Virus record (IMG/VR): IMGVR_UViG_3300027881_000038
Span: 1 to 38,519 of that record
Direction: 5' to 3' (one strand)
DNA from: a virus
DNA: 38,519 bases
Shown here: one piece after another, positions 23,112 through 31,221 of the stretch
Position numbering within the stretch: position 1 is the stretch's first letter
How the letters are laid out: the number at the start of each line of letters is the position of its first letter
Program-made: the position numbers and the translations under genes
Notes under the pieces: model-generated
What the model was told of the DNA's origin: nothing
The model's input: only the letters and a program-made list of their open reading frames with translations
Database searches by the model: none

Positions 23112-24617
23112 ATGGCGCGTAGTCAGCTACGAAAAGTTGCCCCTAAACACATGTCTGCCGGTGGTGGGCGTGCTGTTGTATTTGATGGTGGGCAGCACAT
23201 GGAGCTTCACGGCTACTGGATCCCTGAGAATAGGGATCTGACGATAGATGTGCCGATTTTTCAGCACGCGTACTATCCGAAGATCTCTGACACAGATTTG
23301 GATGTGAAGCAGAATATCGCGTACCGGATGGTCACCGTGCCGTCCCTGAGTAAGCTGCGTGCCAGTGGTATCAAGGTGGATAGGGCCATGTTCGTGGCCG
23401 AAGTGGTCGTTCATCCCCGGTACATCAAGCACCGCAATTATTTCCGCTCCGATTTTCCAGCCTCGGTGAAAACTGCCGTGGTTCGGGATAACATGACCTT
23501 CGTGTTCGGAGCCAATGACATGCCCTCTGCTCGCTTCAAGCGGAAGGACGTGCTGCGCTTTTGGCGTCAGTCGTTCTCTCCCCTGTTGATGAAGGGCAGA
23601 CAGTACACGTCGGGTCGTATGTCGATGTTTTTTGCTGCACCGACCGCAGCCACAGCCGATCTGAAGAAATCGTTGAACCTGGAATCGGATAAGACGCGGG
23701 ATAACCTCAAAGAGTGGCATCCGTCGCTCCATCAGACACGCCACCCCCGAAAGCGTGGGCCAAAGCAGAAGTTCACTGTGGCGCAGAAGAGGATTGCCAA
23801 GGAGATCGTGAAGGAGACTTCCGACCGTATGGCCGATCAACTTCTCCCTGTGATGAGAAGTAAGCTCGACTGGGAGCCGGGGTCAACCCAGGCCAAGGAA
23901 CTTGAGAGCCTGCTCACAGCCCCCGCGACAAGTCGTTCTCTGTTGAAGGCCACTGCCGGTAAGAAGAACCGGGTGTACGCTATCAAGCGGTGGGTGAGCA
24001 CGTGGCTGAAGCCTCGTTTGAAGGAGATCGCTGCGGAAGAGGGCGAACAGGTGTTCCGTTCAGTGACCCGTTTTATTATCTGGGTGATTATCACCGCAAT
24101 TCTTAGAGAGATTCTAGGTGACATACAGGCCAGCAAGATCGGCCAAAGGTTCCAGGGCATTCAGGGTCTTCAGTACACACCAGATAAATTTGCTACGCAG
24201 CAACGAATTGGGGCTGGGACACTGTCTTTCAACTTCAAGGGAGATGCGAAAGCACAGAGCGAGCAACTAGAGCACGTGCGTGCGATGGTGCTACACACCA
24301 TTGCAGAGGCCCTCCAAATTTATGGTACGTTGAATGTGGCACAGGCCCATGTGTTCGATATAGATTTTGACCCGAATCGTGGGCAGGGCCAGAAGATCAA
24401 GATCACGTTTGACACCAAGGCGTTCGAAACGCACAAGACGAAGTTGGGCCGGATGCGGGATATGGACCCTGAGTTCATTACACAACTTCTCCCAGATTTC
24501 AATCAACGAGTTAATTATCAGTATGAACAAGATCTTCGACAGGGGCGCGGTGCTGCTAACTATGGAACAGGAAGTGCGGAAACTAGCGCCGAAGATTTCC
24601 TCCGAGAGTTGTTGTAG
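23112..24617 (+). CDS. Basic hypothetical protein with hydrophobic helix, 501 aa
   Basis: GGAGG at 23102-23106 gives a five-base spacing to ATG 23112, two bases after the previous stop; an in-frame ATG at 23082 lies inside the previous gene and is rejected. Residues 1-190 have mixed alpha/beta content, residues 200-300 are strongly basic (QTRHPRKRGPKQKF), and residues 320-334 (FIIWVIITAILREIL) are a short hydrophobic helix that may insert in a membrane. The C-terminus is Gly/Ser-rich and acidic. No catalytic motif was recognised. A part in the injected or inner-head protein set is inferred from location and charge. Confidence 0.7.
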   Translation: MARSQLRKVAPKHMSAGGGRAVVFDGGQHMELHGYWIPENRDLTIDVPIFQHAYYPKISDTDLDVKQNIAYRMVTVPSLSKLRASGIKVDRAMFVAEVVVHPRYIKHRNYFRSDFPASVKTAVVRDNMTFVFGANDMPSARFKRKDVLRFWRQSFSPLLMKGRQYTSGRMSMFFAAPTAATADLKKSLNLESDKTRDNLKEWHPSLHQTRHPRKRGPKQKFTVAQKRIAKEIVKETSDRMADQLLPVMRSKLDWEPGSTQAKELESLLTAPATSRSLLKATAGKKNRVYAIKRWVSTWLKPRLKEIAAEEGEQVFRSVTRFIIWVIITAILREILGDIQASKIGQRFQGIQGLQYTPDKFATQQRIGAGTLSFNFKGDAKAQSEQLEHVRAMVLHTIAEALQIYGTLNVAQAHVFDIDFDPNRGQGQKIKITFDTKAFETHKTKLGRMRDMDPEFITQLLPDFNQRVNYQYEQDLRQGRGAANYGTGSAETSAEDFLRELL

Positions 24618-24622
24618 GATTT

Positions 24623-25378
24623 ATGCTTCTTGAGCAAGAGCAAGCCATTGAGCTAGTGGAGAGAGGAGTCTTGCTCCTCTCTGATACGTTAGTACACCGA
24701 CTGGATGTCGAAGAGGATGTCGCTCTGGACATCGTACGGGGTCTTCCTGGCCTCGTAGACCGAATCCAAGACGGAGACACGGCTGCTTTGCTGAAAGAGG
24801 CTGCGTACAGGGCACGGCACCCTAAGCGGGTAGTGATGTCTGGGCCTGACCCAGATGAGTTGTACCCCGAGCACAAGAACTACATGCCGCAGGCGACCAC
24901 CAAGACTTCTTACAACGAGCGTATGGCTCAGGCGATGACTCCGTACGTTAAGGCGATTGCTACGAAGATCGCTAGCGACCGAGGGATCCAGGCTCCCAAC
25001 ACCCACACTATCGAGGCGGTGTTGAAGAAGACAGACTGGGCACGCGCCGCTTACGATGCGAAAACCGTGTCCCCACGCAATCCTTCCAAGGTTCGCAACT
25101 TCGTTAGAAAGTACTTTTTCAGACCTTTAGACGCCATCTCAAAGCATGGCGTTTCTATGAGCGCGATTCTAGTGTCAACGCTAACCCTCAAGTTGGTCTT
25201 TGCTTTGTTCAAACAGTACGCGACGTTGGACAAGATGGTCGCTGCTGCGGGTGGGAAGTCCACCTTGGTCGGCAGAGTAGGCTCCTATTCTAGGGGCAGA
25301 CAGACACGCCAACAACGTAAAGCCTGGAAACGTGCTGGGTATAGACGTATACCAGCCGGAATGAAACAGGTTTACTAA
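24623..25378 (+). CDS. Basic hypothetical protein, 251 aa
   Basis: A short AGGA lies upstream of the ATG. Residues 1-60 are acidic and helical (LLEQEQAIELVERGVLLLSD...), residues 65-170 are basic, and residues 177-196 (VSMSAILVSTLTLKLVFALF) form a hydrophobic helix. The last 35 residues are very Arg/Lys-rich (YSRGRQTRQQRKAWKRAGYR). The layout, with a hydrophobic helix near a basic tail, recalls the two neighbours upstream. The stop codon overlaps the next start by one base (TAATG). Family unknown. Confidence 0.7.
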   Translation: MLLEQEQAIELVERGVLLLSDTLVHRLDVEEDVALDIVRGLPGLVDRIQDGDTAALLKEAAYRARHPKRVVMSGPDPDELYPEHKNYMPQATTKTSYNERMAQAMTPYVKAIATKIASDRGIQAPNTHTIEAVLKKTDWARAAYDAKTVSPRNPSKVRNFVRKYFFRPLDAISKHGVSMSAILVSTLTLKLVFALFKQYATLDKMVAAAGGKSTLVGRVGSYSRGRQTRQQRKAWKRAGYRRIPAGMKQVY

Positions 25379-25773
25379 TGGGTGTCAAGCGCCAATGGAA
25401 GGTCATGAAGCTGCGGAGTCTCTCTATCAACGAGGATATCCGTAAGCAGTTGATCCACGACATCATTAGCCGGAAGAACCCGACTATTTCTTTGTACGCA
25501 TGGAACGTTCGAGATGACATAGCGGAAGAGGCGTTTTTTGCCCAACGGGATGCTCTTCGTGATTGGTATTTGAAGAACCGAAAGTGGGAATCTGAGACCG
25601 AGTCCACAGGAGTTTTGGTTCACCACTGGAAGGTGGATGCAAATCAGTTGCTAAAGCATGTATCTTCGGGTCGGGTGCGCAATGCACCCTTAGCTGAGAA
25701 CGCGGATGTGGACGTTGCTGTCATCCCCTCCTCGCTACAGTTGGACATGCAACGAACCCTGCAAAAGCAGTAG
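25378..25773 (+). CDS. Hypothetical protein, 131 aa
   Basis: Coupled to the preceding gene by TAATG. The N-terminal 80 residues are basic and helical with several Trp (residues 7, 42, 63 and about 70), and the C-terminal part is more neutral (ENADVDVAVIPSSLQLDMQ). No motif or membrane span. It ends the long run of basic proteins; an 87-base gap follows that contains only a TCTATT variant of the intergenic hexamer and the next Shine-Dalgarno. Function unknown. Confidence 0.65.
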   Translation: MGVKRQWKVMKLRSLSINEDIRKQLIHDIISRKNPTISLYAWNVRDDIAEEAFFAQRDALRDWYLKNRKWESETESTGVLVHHWKVDANQLLKHVSSGRVRNAPLAENADVDVAVIPSSLQLDMQRTLQKQ

Positions 25774-25860
25774 TAAGTACACCCTTTTCACACCTAAAAT
25801 CCTCTATTGATTGGATTGGGAACTGGTGGCTTGTACACCGAACTAACATGGAGGTAACAT

Positions 25861-26133
25861 ATGACCTATCCGAACATGGATCTGCAAAGCCTACCGTCTA
25901 GCATTGAGCTACGCGTAGGTACAGATCAGGGCGAACGTGCGCTTCAGCTTGCGTACTACCAAGTTTGGGCCGGGATCCAGGCGCTCAATTATATTGACGA
26001 CATTGGTCTCCGTCCCGAACAGGTAATCAACGCTGGCGACGAGTCTGCGTTCGACACTGCTCTGGACGCCTTGCTGGTCGATCTAGTCGCATCGATGGTT
26101 CACTTCGATGAGATCTGGGCGATGGTCCCGTAA
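25861..26133 (+). CDS. Small acidic hypothetical protein, 90 aa
   Basis: ATGGAGGTAACAT precedes the ATG, giving a strong GGAGG. The product is acidic and helical (GERALQLAYYQVWAGIQALNYI, then FDTALDALLVDLVASMVHFDE). No family is recognised. It is one of two small genes immediately before the prohead protease. In T4 that place (between portal and protease) is held by the small core proteins gp67 and gp68, but no sequence similarity to them was seen. Confidence 0.65.
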   Translation: MTYPNMDLQSLPSSIELRVGTDQGERALQLAYYQVWAGIQALNYIDDIGLRPEQVINAGDESAFDTALDALLVDLVASMVHFDEIWAMVP

Positions 26134-26138
26134 GCTAG

Positions 26139-26504
26139 ATGCAACCCCGGCGTCTGATTGATCCGGAAATTCATCTTGGGAAGTCTATTAGTAGGCTCCA
26201 CTTAGAGATGGAAAACTCCACTCTTCCAGACTCCAGCACAGAGTTGCATATCGCGCATCACCCGCATGGTGATCTAACAGAAGCCGCTCAATACTACAAT
26301 ATCTACGAGCACCCCAGAGAGGAACAACTCCGGTTGGCTCGTGAGGCTCTCAAAATCGATGAAGAGGACTGGGCCATCGTAGAACACATGCTTGGATCGT
26401 TCAAGTGGGTCTCCTACCATCACCCGGCTCCTGGTCATCGCTCCGAAATACGCGTAGACATCGCCGCTATAAAGGCTGGCGAGTGGACAACGACCTACTT
26501 TTAG
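26139..26504 (+). CDS. Small hypothetical protein before prohead protease, 121 aa
   Basis: The ATG lies five bases after the previous stop and lacks a clear Shine-Dalgarno, so it probably depends on re-initiation. The protein is rich in His, Glu and Leu, with a helix EEQLRLAREALKIDEEDWAIV (about 67-87) and a SYHHPAPGHRSEIRVDI segment. The His content might bind metal but no fixed spacing is visible. No family recognised. The protease gene starts ten bases downstream. Confidence 0.6.
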   Translation: MQPRRLIDPEIHLGKSISRLHLEMENSTLPDSSTELHIAHHPHGDLTEAAQYYNIYEHPREEQLRLAREALKIDEEDWAIVEHMLGSFKWVSYHHPAPGHRSEIRVDIAAIKAGEWTTTYF

Positions 26505-26514
26505 GAGATCACTG

Positions 26515-28056
26515 ATGAACGAGATAGTAGACGTGATGCCGTTCCAGTATCAGATCGTAGAATCTGAGAGTGGACGTTTTCGTGTCGAAGGGATCTTCCA
26601 ACGGTCAGATGTCGAGAACGCTAACAAGCGTGTGTACCCGCGTGGTATCTGGGAGAAAGAACTGAAAGAGAAACGGGTAATCGAATCTCTTGATAACCGA
26701 GCGATGTTTGGTGAACTAGACCATCCTTCTGATGGTAAGACATCGCTCAAGCGTGCTTCTCACATCATCACCAACCTCGAACTCGGGGAAGACGGTGTGG
26801 TAACGGGAGGCGCAGAAGTTTTGGGCACTCCGAACGGCAAGATTTTGAGAACTCTCTTTGAATCTGGTGTTCAGGTTGGAATCAGTTCCCGTGGTTCAGG
26901 GAGTGTGCAAAACGGTCGCGTACAGGAGGACTTCAAACTTGGAACATTCGATTTTGTAGCACGTCCTTCAACCCCAGGTGCGACCCCCCGGCATAAGTCG
27001 GGGGCTTCCGAAGGCACCCGTACTCGCACAGAGGACACAGAAGGAAAAGACGTTCTGGTTACGGCAGTGGGTGACGAGGTAGACGATGCTCTCCTCAACC
27101 AACTGTACAAAGAACTGGGCGACTTGGACCTCAGCCTCACCGAAAGTGCTGATGCCGAGGACTTTAACGAGGTAGCCGAGAGAGTTATCTCTCTACACAA
27201 CGCAGTATGCGAAGCGGAATCTTTCCCTGCGGACTTCGTTGACGAGGCACACGAAGAAGTTCTGAACCTTAGTGGGGTACTGGCAGCAATGGCCCTTGAG
27301 AACCCACAACACGAAGCAGTTCTCGCAGAATTGCAAACGAAAGTTAATGACAGCCGGTCTGCTCTTATTGAGCAAGACCCTAACAAAAACTCTAAGGAGG
27401 AAACCATGGACGAGAAGCTTCAATTTATCCTAGACCGTATCCAAGAAGCCAATGCTCGCGCAGAGGCCGACACTGATGATACGGAACTGAGTGAAGCTGA
27501 GGCCCTCTATCAGGAACTCGATGAGCTTTCTGACGAGGATCTTGTTGATGTTGCTCTTGAGGTTGGCGCTCTGGACCCAGACGACCTTGAGGTTGAAGAG
27601 GGTGAGGACGATGATGAAATCGACGCAGATGACATCGACGTTCAAGCTCTTTACGACTTTGCGGTCGATACGGAGAACGAGTTGGTCGAAGCTCAAGGCA
27701 TCATCGAACAGCTAGTTCAGCATGTCGAGGAATCTGGGGACTACGAAGACGTAGTGCTCAAGTACGAGACTTCGCTGGGCATCATTCAGGAAACCGCCCT
27801 GCATTATCAACTTCTGCAAGAAGCCGTTGGTGGCGAAGAGAAGGCTACTGAGCTTGTCGAAGCTCACATCCAAAAGCTCGAAGCTGCTGAGGCTAACGAC
27901 GAAGAGGAAGCCGGTAATGTGAACGAGGACATCGACAACGACGACGCAGAAGTCATCGAGAAGATTCTCGAAGACGACAGTGTCGAAAACGACCGAGTTG
28001 GCGCGAGCGTTGCTCTCTTTGAGAGTGCCAAAAGCCGCTTCGGTGCGCTCAACTAA
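26515..28056 (+). CDS. Prohead protease (T4 gp21-like) fused to scaffold, 513 aa
   Basis: The protease digests the internal scaffold and trims capsid proteins during head maturation. The first 160 residues match the T4 gp21-type serine protease: AMFGELDHPSDG with catalytic His70, VGISSRGSGS with the nucleophile Ser124 or Ser125, and FDFVARPSTPGA (about 145-156), the usual block after the active site. Residues 160-297 are a charged linker. Residues 298-513 are very acidic, helical and Glu/Asp-rich, as in core/scaffold proteins. An in-frame ATG at 27406 has its own perfect AAGGAGG, so scaffold is probably also made alone. AGGAGA precedes the start at 26515. The major capsid gene follows 25 bases later. 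Confidence 0.85.
   Translation: MNEIVDVMPFQYQIVESESGRFRVEGIFQRSDVENANKRVYPRGIWEKELKEKRVIESLDNRAMFGELDHPSDGKTSLKRASHIITNLELGEDGVVTGGAEVLGTPNGKILRTLFESGVQVGISSRGSGSVQNGRVQEDFKLGTFDFVARPSTPGATPRHKSGASEGTRTRTEDTEGKDVLVTAVGDEVDDALLNQLYKELGDLDLSLTESADAEDFNEVAERVISLHNAVCEAESFPADFVDEAHEEVLNLSGVLAAMALENPQHEAVLAELQTKVNDSRSALIEQDPNKNSKEETMDEKLQFILDRIQEANARAEADTDDTELSEAEALYQELDELSDEDLVDVALEVGALDPDDLEVEEGEDDDEIDADDIDVQALYDFAVDTENELVEAQGIIEQLVQHVEESGDYEDVVLKYETSLGIIQETALHYQLLQEAVGGEEKATELVEAHIQKLEAAEANDEEEAGNVNEDIDNDDAEVIEKILEDDSVENDRVGASVALFESAKSRFGALN
27394..27400 (+). promoter_or_regulatory. Internal Shine-Dalgarno for scaffold
   Basis: A consensus AAGGAGG lies inside the protease-scaffold frame, five bases before the in-frame ATG at 27406. 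Encoded residues at this point are SKEET, so the site is paid for in coding sequence. Confidence 0.75.
27406..28056 (+). CDS. Scaffold protein from internal in-frame start, 216 aa
   Basis: The ATG at 27406 is exactly 297 codons into the protease gene and in the same frame. The predicted product begins MDEKLQFILDRIQEA and is highly acidic, with long helices (EAEALYQELDELSDEDLVDV, then a run near 60-80 dominated by Asp and Glu). It should form the inner core on which the capsid protein assembles and then be degraded by the N-terminal protease of the full-length form. Nested protease/scaffold genes of this type are known from lambda C/Nu3; here the protease is of the T4 gp21 type. The nested product is inferred from the ribosome-binding site and has not been observed. 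Confidence 0.7.
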   Translation: MDEKLQFILDRIQEANARAEADTDDTELSEAEALYQELDELSDEDLVDVALEVGALDPDDLEVEEGEDDDEIDADDIDVQALYDFAVDTENELVEAQGIIEQLVQHVEESGDYEDVVLKYETSLGIIQETALHYQLLQEAVGGEEKATELVEAHIQKLEAAEANDEEEAGNVNEDIDNDDAEVIEKILEDDSVENDRVGASVALFESAKSRFGALN

Positions 28057-28081
28057 GTAAATCTTATAAGGAGGATCTACT

Positions 28082-29497
28082 ATGGAAACCCGAGAACTTA
28101 ACGCGCTAGGAGAGCTTGGTAAGTCTCTAGCTGAGAGTAAGTGGCGTCGGTTGGTTGAGACCATCGATGATCAACATGCTCGCGAGCTAACTGCCGTTCT
28201 TCTGGAGAACGAAGCGCGATTCATTGATACCCTGGAAGAGGATGTTCGGATTCAGAGCATCGGTTCTTTCGAGAAGTTCGTCTTCCCGATTGTCCGTGCC
28301 GTCTTCCCGAACCTTATCGCCAAGGATATCGTGAGCGTGCAGCCGATGACTGGTCCGACCTCATTGGTATTCTATCTTGACGCAGTGTATGGAACCACAA
28401 AGGGTTCCGTCACCGCTGGCGACACGATGTTCAGTGCCCGTAAGGGTCACCTTGCGGACGATCAGTACTCGTCAGAAGCAATCGATGCGGAAACCATCGA
28501 TACCGCGACTGACGGTCAGACGGACTTCTCTGGTGCGAACGCGCCTACGGCGCTCTCGTTCGCTCCGATTCGTCCTGGTACTCTCGCGCTGACCATGACC
28601 GCGAAAGACGACAGCAGCACCATGACCCTTGGCGACAATGGTATTGGTGGTCTGATCTCACGTACCTCAGGTGTCACCCTGACATCCGGTACGATCAACT
28701 ACACCACAGGTGCCATCTCGTTCGTTCTGAACGCGACTCCTGGCTCCGCTGGTGTGTTGGTTAGCACCGCCATCGTTGCTGCGTACTTCTACAACTCTGA
28801 GGGACACGACGGTGTGCCCATTGTTGACATCAACCTGTCCAGTGTGCCGGTTCGTGCGATTCCGCACAAATTGCGTGCTCGCTGGTCAGTCGAAGCGGCC
28901 ACAAACCTCAAGGCGATCCACGGTATGGACGCTGAGAGTGAACTGGTTGCGCTTCTTTCGGAGAAGATTCGCTGGGACATCGACCGTCGAATCATCACCG
29001 ACATCCAGACCATCGCTTCGGCTGGTTCCGTAACCTGGAACAAGCCCGCACCGGCTGCGGTTAGCTACAACGATCACAAGCAGACCTTCATCGATGCTTT
29101 GATCGAAGCCAGCAACCTCATCTTCCGTGCGACTCGTCGCGGTACTGGTAACTTCGTGGTCTGTGGAACCAACGTGTCGAACGTTGTGGAGTCGCTCTAT
29201 GGCTTCCGTCCGCAGGCAGTTGCCGGTAACGGCGTTGTCTTTGTTGGAACCTTGCAGGGTCGCTGGTCGATCTACAAGGATCCGTACATGGACGCCGATA
29301 CTTTCATCGTCGGTTGGAAGGGTAGCAGCTTCCTTGAGGCCGGATACGTGTTCGCGCCTTACGTTCCGCTGTACACCACTCCGACGTACGTCCTTGACGA
29401 CATGCTGAACCGCAAGGGGATGATGTCTCAATACGGCGTGAAGGCGATCAACGGTGACTTCTACGCAACAGGTAGTGTGACCTACGTAACCAGCTAA
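28082..29497 (+). CDS. Major capsid protein, T4 gp23-like, 471 aa
   Basis: AAGGAGG precedes the ATG. The N-terminal 60 residues are helical and acidic (a delta/core-binding region likely removed by the protease; several (I/L)-x-E sites such as LLE at 40-42 are candidates). The shell domain starts with FEKFVFPIVRAVFPNLIAKD and IVSVQPMTGPTSLVFYLD (about 64-100), the hallmark of gp23-type capsids. Residues 164-238 form a beta-rich insertion that resembles one in the sheath protein. The C-terminal half includes GMDAESELVALLSEKIRWDIDR and ends VKAINGDFYATGSVTYVTS. No vertex-protein paralogue (T4 gp24) was seen nearby. A terminator follows. Confidence 0.92.
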   Translation: METRELNALGELGKSLAESKWRRLVETIDDQHARELTAVLLENEARFIDTLEEDVRIQSIGSFEKFVFPIVRAVFPNLIAKDIVSVQPMTGPTSLVFYLDAVYGTTKGSVTAGDTMFSARKGHLADDQYSSEAIDAETIDTATDGQTDFSGANAPTALSFAPIRPGTLALTMTAKDDSSTMTLGDNGIGGLISRTSGVTLTSGTINYTTGAISFVLNATPGSAGVLVSTAIVAAYFYNSEGHDGVPIVDINLSSVPVRAIPHKLRARWSVEAATNLKAIHGMDAESELVALLSEKIRWDIDRRIITDIQTIASAGSVTWNKPAPAAVSYNDHKQTFIDALIEASNLIFRATRRGTGNFVVCGTNVSNVVESLYGFRPQAVAGNGVVFVGTLQGRWSIYKDPYMDADTFIVGWKGSSFLEAGYVFAPYVPLYTTPTYVLDDMLNRKGMMSQYGVKAINGDFYATGSVTYVTS

Positions 29498-29524
29498 GGC
29501 TGATGCGTAAGTCTCAGTTTGGCA

Positions 29525-29562
29525 GCCCCCTACGAGCTTTTCGTGGGGGGCTTGTCTTTATT
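29525..29562 (+). terminator. Rho-independent terminator after capsid gene
   Basis: An 11-bp stem (GCCCCCTACGA at 29525-29535 with TCGTGGGGGGC at 29541-29551, one G-T pair), a 5-base loop, then a T-rich tail. It would cap the abundant capsid transcript. Confidence 0.9.
29557..29562 (+). promoter_or_regulatory. TTTATT motif copy 5
   Basis: CTTTATT at the end of the capsid terminator tail, 20 bases before the gene at 29583. As with copy 2, terminator and motif overlap. Confidence 0.3.
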
Positions 29563-29582
29563 TACATGAATGGAGAAATACA

Positions 29583-30482
29583 ATGAGACCCAAATATGTC
29601 TACTTCGGAAAGAATCCTACTAACGTGTGCTTCAATGGCGTGTCCCTTCCGGTGTATCCGGGGGACGTGCTCAAGTGTCATCCTGATTTCATCTTCTCAC
29701 AGATCCCCGAGAAGCAGTACAAAGAGGTTGCTCCGGGGAGTCCAGCCGACAAGCGTCCGATCAAGCACGATCTTGGACGCCAGCCGTTCTTTATCAAACG
29801 GGATCCGATGGGTGGTCTGCCTATCCGTACCAACCCGGATGACGGGCCGCATTTGGCAGATCCTAAGCGACCGAAAGCGGTTTCTCCTGCCCTCATAGAC
29901 GAAATAGAGGTGGAGAATCCTTACGAGATGCCCGATGGTGCCGAAGTAAACGAGGCTCTTGGGGGAGAGGCTGACGCAGAGGCAGAAGAGGTCGTCCAGA
30001 CCCCAGCCGGTATTCCGCCGAGTGAGTCGCTCGAAGAAGATCCGCAGGTGTCGATAAGTACTGTTCCTGAGTTGCCTTCTGCTCCTGGGGCACCCGAGGA
30101 TCCTCTCGTGGTTGGCCGGGACCACTATATGAAGGGACCGGATTTTGATCTCGGTGACGAGGACGAAGACTGCCCCGACTGTGGCGGCAAAATGCCCGAG
30201 GGTGCTGAAGAGTGCCCGGACTGCTCAGTAGACGAAGAGGAGGAAGTCGATGAAGAGGTTTCTGACGATGGCCCTGTAGTCCCTCCGAAGGTGACCACAT
30301 GGGGTCGCACGGAGTTACGTACTAAGACTCGTGATGACATCTTCGATGTCACCCAGGTTATCAAGAGTGAGGGCTGCCCACTGCAACCCGAGATGCTTGA
30401 TACCTTCAACGAATTCGGTGGTGAGAGCACTCGTGGTGTTATGTTCCAGACCATCTGGGAGTACCTCGGATTCAATAGCTAA
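29583..30482 (+). CDS. Acidic protein with a zinc-ribbon insertion, 299 aa
   Basis: GGAG precedes the ATG. Residues 1-95 form a basic-to-neutral beta-like domain (KYVYFGKNPTNVCFNGVSLP...). Residues 100-195 are acidic and Pro-rich. A tight Cys-x2-Cys...Cys-x2-Cys element follows (Cys197, 200, 211, 214; CPDCGGKMPEGAEECPDC), a classical small zinc ribbon, then a run of Glu/Asp. Residues 240-299 form another ordered part with TRDDIFDVTQVIKSEGCPL and a terminal FQTIWEYLGFNS. The position between capsid and neck genes suggests a head-completion or capsid-associated role. No family recognised for the whole protein. Confidence 0.7.
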   Translation: MRPKYVYFGKNPTNVCFNGVSLPVYPGDVLKCHPDFIFSQIPEKQYKEVAPGSPADKRPIKHDLGRQPFFIKRDPMGGLPIRTNPDDGPHLADPKRPKAVSPALIDEIEVENPYEMPDGAEVNEALGGEADAEAEEVVQTPAGIPPSESLEEDPQVSISTVPELPSAPGAPEDPLVVGRDHYMKGPDFDLGDEDEDCPDCGGKMPEGAEECPDCSVDEEEEVDEEVSDDGPVVPPKVTTWGRTELRTKTRDDIFDVTQVIKSEGCPLQPEMLDTFNEFGGESTRGVMFQTIWEYLGFNS

Positions 30483-30495
30483 ATAGGAGTGTGGC

Positions 30496-31218
30496 ATGGT
30501 AGCCCCTAGCAGTTTTACAGAACCCTTCATCTTGGACTGGGTGCTTAGAAAATTGGGTGACCCTACGGTAAACGTAGAGTTAGACGAGACCCAAATTGAA
30601 GACGCCATCCATGACGTTCTTGAGTTGTATCAGATGTACAAACCTAAAGAGGAGTACATATCGGCGTCGTACGCGAAGGGCTACCATCTCATCACTGGGC
30701 CGGATGACAACATCGGTGTGTTGGACGTGGAATTTGTAAGGGCTGACTATCAGTCCTACGAAAACGTCGAGGGCGCTCTGTTGTATGACCCATTTTACTT
30801 CCTTTCAGCCGGTGGTATCTCCGGTATCGATGTTCAAACCTACGATCTAGTGCGCCATTGGATTGAGATTATCAGTAGGGAATTTGGATCCGAAGAGGGC
30901 TATGTCCTTTTGGATGACGGCACACTTCTCCTCCAGGTTCCAGGCGACTTCCGGGTGTCTATCAAGTGGTCTATGCCGTTGGAGGGTTTGTCTGAAGTCA
31001 GCCGTCCGTACCAACAGTTGTTCATGAATCTCACGTTGGCTAAGTGCCGACAAGTGCTCGGTGCTATCCGGGCGAAGTTCCAACAAGGAGTTCCCGGTGC
31101 GGGAACCATGATCTCTTTGGACGGCGATTATCTGCGTACCAAGGGTGAGACTGACGAAGAGAAATACATGGATGAACTTCGCAGACTCAGCCCGCACTTC
31201 TTGCCATCTCTGGGGTAA
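30496..31218 (+). CDS. Neck protein, T4 gp13-like, 240 aa
   Basis: TAGGAG precedes the ATG. The N-terminal block FILDWVLRKLGDPTVNVELD followed by ETQIEDAIHDVLELYQMY (residues 11-48) matches the T4 gp13 family pattern ('ilrrLGaP.inVEl...Qi.dci..AlelY.eyh'). The rest is mixed alpha/beta with VQTYDLVRHWIEIISREFG and a C-terminal helix. Gp13 joins the filled head at the neck and helps the tail attach. The location directly after the capsid block and before other connector genes fits. The call is by pattern, with no search done. Confidence 0.6.
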   Translation: MVAPSSFTEPFILDWVLRKLGDPTVNVELDETQIEDAIHDVLELYQMYKPKEEYISASYAKGYHLITGPDDNIGVLDVEFVRADYQSYENVEGALLYDPFYFLSAGGISGIDVQTYDLVRHWIEIISREFGSEEGYVLLDDGTLLLQVPGDFRVSIKWSMPLEGLSEVSRPYQQLFMNLTLAKCRQVLGAIRAKFQQGVPGAGTMISLDGDYLRTKGETDEEKYMDELRRLSPHFLPSLG

Positions 31219-31221
31219 CAG

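Noticed and set aside
23127-23840. Long minus-strand frames (for example 23127-23840, 16009-16677, 9232-9846)
   Set aside because: They lie antisense to well-supported genes, have no ribosome-binding sites and show no protein-like motifs.
24071-24076. TTTATT in coding sequence
   Set aside because: It lies inside the 501-residue gene, with no start codon or gene boundary nearby, so it is treated as a chance copy.
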